Source: Oscillibacter sp. UBA6647 (GTDB taxonomy: Bacteria > Bacillota > Clostridia > Oscillospirales > Oscillospiraceae). From it: a DNA stretch of 8,361 bases. The position numbers and the translations under genes are program-made. The notes beneath the pieces were generated by a model. That model did no database searches. It was not told the DNA's origin and saw only the letters and a program-made list of their open reading frames with translations. The stretch is from contig DKLF01000049.1 in NCBI GenBank assembly GCA_002455655.1, positions 1 to 8,361 on the forward strand, in the 5' to 3' direction. Shown here in pieces: positions 5,767 to 8,361 of this stretch (its first letter is position 1; each line of letters begins with the position of its first letter).

Positions 5767-6507
5767 TTACACGCTGCGAAAGCGGGAGAGAAAGTCCCGG
5801 GTCTCCTGCATTTGGGGATTGCCCAAAAGCTCCTCCGGCGTGCCCTCCTCGCAGATAACGCCCTGATTCATATACACCACCCGGCTGCTCACGTCCCGGG
5901 CGAAGGCCATCTCGTGGGTCACCACCAGCATGGTCATGCCCTCCCGGGCCAAATCCTTCATCACGTCCAGCACCTCGCCCACCATCTCGGGGTCCAGCGC
6001 TGAAGTCGGCTCATCGAACAGCAGCACCTCCGGCTCCATGGCAAGGGCCCTGGCAATGGCCACCCGCTGTTTCTGTCCGCCGGAGAGCTGACGGGGTCTC
6101 GCGTTGATATAGGGGGCCATGCCCACCCGATCCAGATACCTGAGCGCGGCGGTGCGAGCCTCCTCAGGGTCCTTTTTCAGAACCTTCACCTGCCCGACCA
6201 CGCAGTTTTTCAAAACGGTCATGTTGTTGAACAGGTTGAAGGACTGAAACACCATCCCCACGCGGGAGCGGTACGCGGCTGCGTCCACGCCCCGGTCCGC
6301 CATGTTTTTTCCGTGGAAGAGAATCTCGCCCGAGGTGGGGGTTTCCAGCAGGTTTACGCAGCGAAGGAGCGTGGACTTTCCGGAACCGGAGGAGCCGATA
6401 ATGGAGGTCACGTCCCCCTTCTCCACCGTGAAGTCGATGTCCCGCAGCACCTGATGACTGCCAAAGGCCTTGCCCAGATGGCGGATTTCAAGAATCGTCT
6501 CTCCCAT
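5767..6507 (-). CDS. Polar amino acid ABC transporter, ATP-binding protein (GlnQ/HisP type)
   Basis: The cytoplasmic ATPase of an amino acid importer, 246 residues, the typical length for the PAAT family. Motifs: Walker A GSSGSGKST (38-46), Q-loop Q88 in VGMVFQSFNLF, signature LSGGQKQR (141-148), Walker B VLLFDEPT (161-168) with catalytic E166, D-loop SALD, and H-loop H198 in VVTHEM. Codon 1 at 6507 matches the family start and has AGGAG 9 nt upstream inside the end of the permease gene. An upstream in-frame extension to 6591 overlaps the permease and is rejected. The start lies one base after the permease stop (TGAcATG), so translation is coupled. It is the last gene of the operon and is followed by the terminator at 5684-5720. 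Substrate cannot be read from the ATPase. Confidence 0.96.
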   Translation of the reverse strand: MGETILEIRHLGKAFGSHQVLRDIDFTVEKGDVTSIIGSSGSGKSTLLRCVNLLETPTSGEILFHGKNMADRGVDAAAYRSRVGMVFQSFNLFNNMTVLKNCVVGQVKVLKKDPEEARTAALRYLDRVGMAPYINARPRQLSGGQKQRVAIARALAMEPEVLLFDEPTSALDPEMVGEVLDVMKDLAREGMTMLVVTHEMAFARDVSSRVVYMNQGVICEEGTPEELLGNPQMQETRDFLSRFRSV

Positions 6508-6508
6508 G

Positions 6509-7399
6509 TCAGTTCTCTCCTCTCGAAGCGGAGTCTCCGTTTTTGGGAGAATGCTTGCCGCTTTCCCGGTACTCCTTGCTGTGCTCGTCAAAATTACTGC
6601 CTCGGCCGGGATGATTGTAAGTTCCGGCGGTCATGGTCAAGGAGTCGGTCTGCACCAGCTCGTAGCTGTCGGACCCGTCCATCCGCCGCTCTATCCACCG
6701 CAGCAGGAAGGAGGCGGCAAGCGTCATGGTAAGATAGCCCGCCATTTCAATGGTGGCGGAGGGGAAGTAGGTGAAGGTGGCCCCGGAAATCGCCTTGTGG
6801 GCGGCAAAAAAGTCGGTAAAGCCGATGATAAACATCACGGAGGTGTCTTTGATGTTGATAATCAGGTTGTTGCCGATCTGGGGCATGATGTTCCGCAGGG
6901 CCTGGGGCAGAATGACGCCTAACATGGTTTGGAAGTGGGTCATACCGATGGCCTTGGCCCCCTCCGTCTGGCCGGGGTCGATGGAGAGAATGCCGCCCCG
7001 GACGGACTCCGCCATATACGCGCCGGTATTGACGGATACCACCAGAATCGCCACAGTCCATATGTTCTCAAAGCGGACGGAGTTGTTGGTGAAATAGGGC
7101 AGGCCGTAATAAATAAATACCGCCTGCAAAATCATGGGCGTGCCACGGAAAACCTCAATATAAATTCGCAGCAGCACCCGCACAAGCCCCAAACCTACCC
7201 GCTTGACGGGATGGTCGGACTTTGAGCGGGGAATCGTCTGCAAAATGCCGCAGCCAAGGCCAATGACGCAGCCGATTAACGTGGCGACCACGGCGAGAAT
7301 CAGCGTGCGCCAAATGCCGCCCAGATAGCTCACCGTGCCGTATTTTGCCCAGAGGTCGGCAATGTCGGCGGCCAGTTGTGGAAATCTTGACCAGTCCAT
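6509..7399 (-). CDS. Polar amino acid ABC transporter, permease (HisM/GlnP type)
   Basis: The membrane subunit of the importer, 296 residues. It has about five membrane segments near residues 23-52, 80-103, 112-135, 185-200 and 214-236. The family motif EVFRGTPMI lies at 82-90. The EAA loop that docks on the ATPase is EGAKAIGMTHFQTMLGVILP (146-165), followed by QALRNIMPQIGNN. Only one permease is present, so the transporter probably uses a homodimer. After WIERRMDG (235-242) comes a polar tail of about 55 residues rich in Ser, Asn, Lys and Glu, with no hydrophobic segment. The start at 7399 has GAGG upstream. It lies between the binding protein (52-bp gap) and the ATPase (1-bp gap). Confidence 0.94.
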   Translation of the reverse strand: MDWSRFPQLAADIADLWAKYGTVSYLGGIWRTLILAVVATLIGCVIGLGCGILQTIPRSKSDHPVKRVGLGLVRVLLRIYIEVFRGTPMILQAVFIYYGLPYFTNNSVRFENIWTVAILVVSVNTGAYMAESVRGGILSIDPGQTEGAKAIGMTHFQTMLGVILPQALRNIMPQIGNNLIINIKDTSVMFIIGFTDFFAAHKAISGATFTYFPSATIEMAGYLTMTLAASFLLRWIERRMDGSDSYELVQTDSLTMTAGTYNHPGRGSNFDEHSKEYRESGKHSPKNGDSASRGEN

Positions 7400-7428
7400 A
7401 ATGGGTTCCTCGTTCCCTCAGTATTCAG

Positions 7429-7440
7429 CGGGCGCGCCCG
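7429..7440 (-). other. GC palindrome between binding-protein and permease genes
   Basis: CGGGCGCGCCCG is a perfect 12-base palindrome in the 52-bp gap, able to form a short stem (CGGG/CCCG with a CGCG loop) just after the binding-protein stop. In ABC operons such stems often protect the upstream mRNA and give the binding protein higher expression than the permease. No T-run follows, so full termination is unlikely. Confidence 0.4.
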
Positions 7441-7451
7441 GACAGGGATGC

Positions 7452-8351
7452 TTATGCCCCGATGGGCTGTACTGCCACGGCTTGCGCCATCAGGTCATTG
7501 AAGTCGTCGGCGGTCATGCCGGAGAGGACGGAGTTCATCGCGTCCTTCAAAGCGGTGTTGCCCTTCATGACAGAGATGCCGATATTTACGTCCTCGTCGG
7601 ACACTTCAAAGTCGTCGCCGGAACCGGAGAAGTCCAGCAGCTTGAAATCAGGATAGGCAACCATCGCGCCCTGCGCGGTGGGCATATCGGTGCACACAAA
7701 GTCCACCGCGCCGGTTTCCAGTGCCATCAGCATGGCGGGAGCGGACTCCGCCGCCGTCCGGATATCGGCGCCCTCAATCTGGGGTAGGCAGGTTTCATAC
7801 CAGATGGTGCCCTGCTGGCTGGTGCAGGAGCCGCCGGCAAGGTCGCTGATGCCCTTGGCGTTTGCAAAGGCGCTGTCGGCCTTGGTCAGGCAGATGATGG
7901 AGGCGTACAGATAGGGACCTGCGAAGTCCACCTGCTCCGCCCGCTCGGCGGTCATGGACTGGCCAGCGATCACCGCGTCCACGGCGCCGGACTGAACGGC
8001 GGGAACAAGAGATTCCCACTCCAGCCGGACAATTTCCAGCTTCCAGCCGTTGGCCTCGCAGAGCTTCTTCGCCATCATTACGTCGTAGCCGTTGGCATAT
8101 TCATTGGTGTCACGGATGGGGACGGCGTCGTTGGAGTCGTCCGGCTGGGACCAGTTATAGGGCGCGTAGCCGCACTCCATGGCCACCGTCAGCACGCCGT
8201 CCTCCACGCCGGAGGGAACCCCGCCGCCAGCGGAGGATGCGGAGGAACCGGCAGCCGCGCCGGAGCCGGAGGCCGCCGGGGCAGAGCCGCCGCAGGCGGC
8301 AAGAGATGCGGTCATGGCCACAGCCAGAACAAGAGTGAAAAACTTCTTCAT
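7452..8351 (-). CDS. Amino acid ABC transporter substrate-binding lipoprotein (SBP family 3)
   Basis: A secreted lipoprotein of 299 residues that captures the substrate outside the membrane and delivers it to the permease. The signal peptide is MKKFFTLVLAVAMTASLAAC with lipobox SLAAC, lipidated on C20. A flexible Gly/Ser/Ala linker (21-49) leads to the family 3 fold: VLTVAMECGYAPYNW (53-67), GYDVMMAKKL (88-97), WESLVPAVQSGAVDAVIAG (112-130), and MTAERAEQVDFAGPY (133-147). In the family, R137 would bind the substrate carboxylate. TDMPTA (221-226) supplies D222, the probable amino-group ligand. The substrate is unclear; a polar amino acid is likeliest. The mature domain contains six cysteines (60, 98, 154, 176, 188, 220). 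The start at 8351 is fixed by the signal peptide. Only 10 bases lie upstream, so promoter and ribosome-binding site are outside the window. It is first in the operon. Confidence 0.95.
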   Translation of the reverse strand: MKKFFTLVLAVAMTASLAACGGSAPAASGSGAAAGSSASSAGGGVPSGVEDGVLTVAMECGYAPYNWSQPDDSNDAVPIRDTNEYANGYDVMMAKKLCEANGWKLEIVRLEWESLVPAVQSGAVDAVIAGQSMTAERAEQVDFAGPYLYASIICLTKADSAFANAKGISDLAGGSCTSQQGTIWYETCLPQIEGADIRTAAESAPAMLMALETGAVDFVCTDMPTAQGAMVAYPDFKLLDFSGSGDDFEVSDEDVNIGISVMKGNTALKDAMNSVLSGMTADDFNDLMAQAVAVQPIGA

Positions 8352-8361
8352 AAAAATTTTC

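Noticed and set aside
1..8361. CRISPR array, transposon ends, integrase or phage genes, tRNA or rRNA
   Set aside because: No direct-repeat array, terminal inverted repeats, transposase-like motifs or RNA gene signatures were seen on either strand.

Overview
The window looks like ordinary chromosome from a GC-rich, strictly anaerobic, spore-forming Clostridia, most likely of the Oscillospiraceae type. That placement is inferred from three things: class III (oxygen-sensitive) ribonucleotide reductase genes, a stage II sporulation protein D gene, and GC-rich coding sequence with AT-rich intergenic promoters and Shine-Dalgarno sites. No rRNA, tRNA, CRISPR array, insertion sequence, integrase or phage gene was seen.

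Layout. (1) Positions 1-4431, minus strand: a deoxyribonucleotide-synthesis region. A well-formed promoter (4403-4431) and a roughly 200-nt structured leader precede an unrecognised polytopic membrane protein gene (3360-4196). This overlaps by 4 bp the gene for the radical-SAM activase NrdG (2665-3363). After a 301-bp intergenic region with a likely NrdR operator and a strong leader hairpin comes nrdD (1-2361), the anaerobic ribonucleoside-triphosphate reductase. NrdD runs off the left edge, and its C-terminus carries a fused glutaredoxin/NrdH-like domain with a CPNC active site. (2) Positions 4466-5680, plus strand: a divergent promoter, a roughly 160-nt leader and spoIID, a peptidoglycan lytic transglycosylase needed for engulfment. 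(3) Positions 5684-5720: a bidirectional terminator shared by the two converging units. (4) Positions 5767-8351, minus strand: a complete polar amino acid ABC uptake operon in the order lipoprotein binding protein, permease, ATPase. Its promoter lies beyond the right edge.

How the genes work together. NrdG uses S-adenosylmethionine and a 4Fe-4S cluster to place a glycyl radical on NrdD, which then reduces ribonucleoside triphosphates. The fused redoxin suggests that this NrdD takes electrons from dithiols (the thioredoxin/NrdH-type subgroup) rather than from formate. The membrane protein is translationally coupled to nrdG, but its role is unknown. The ABC operon should import an amino acid or a related small polar solute. 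spoIID is functionally separate.

The points most worth following are the NrdD-redoxin fusion, the coupled membrane protein, and the two structured leaders upstream of nrdD and of the membrane protein-nrdG unit. I did not find convincing evidence of a wholly new system.
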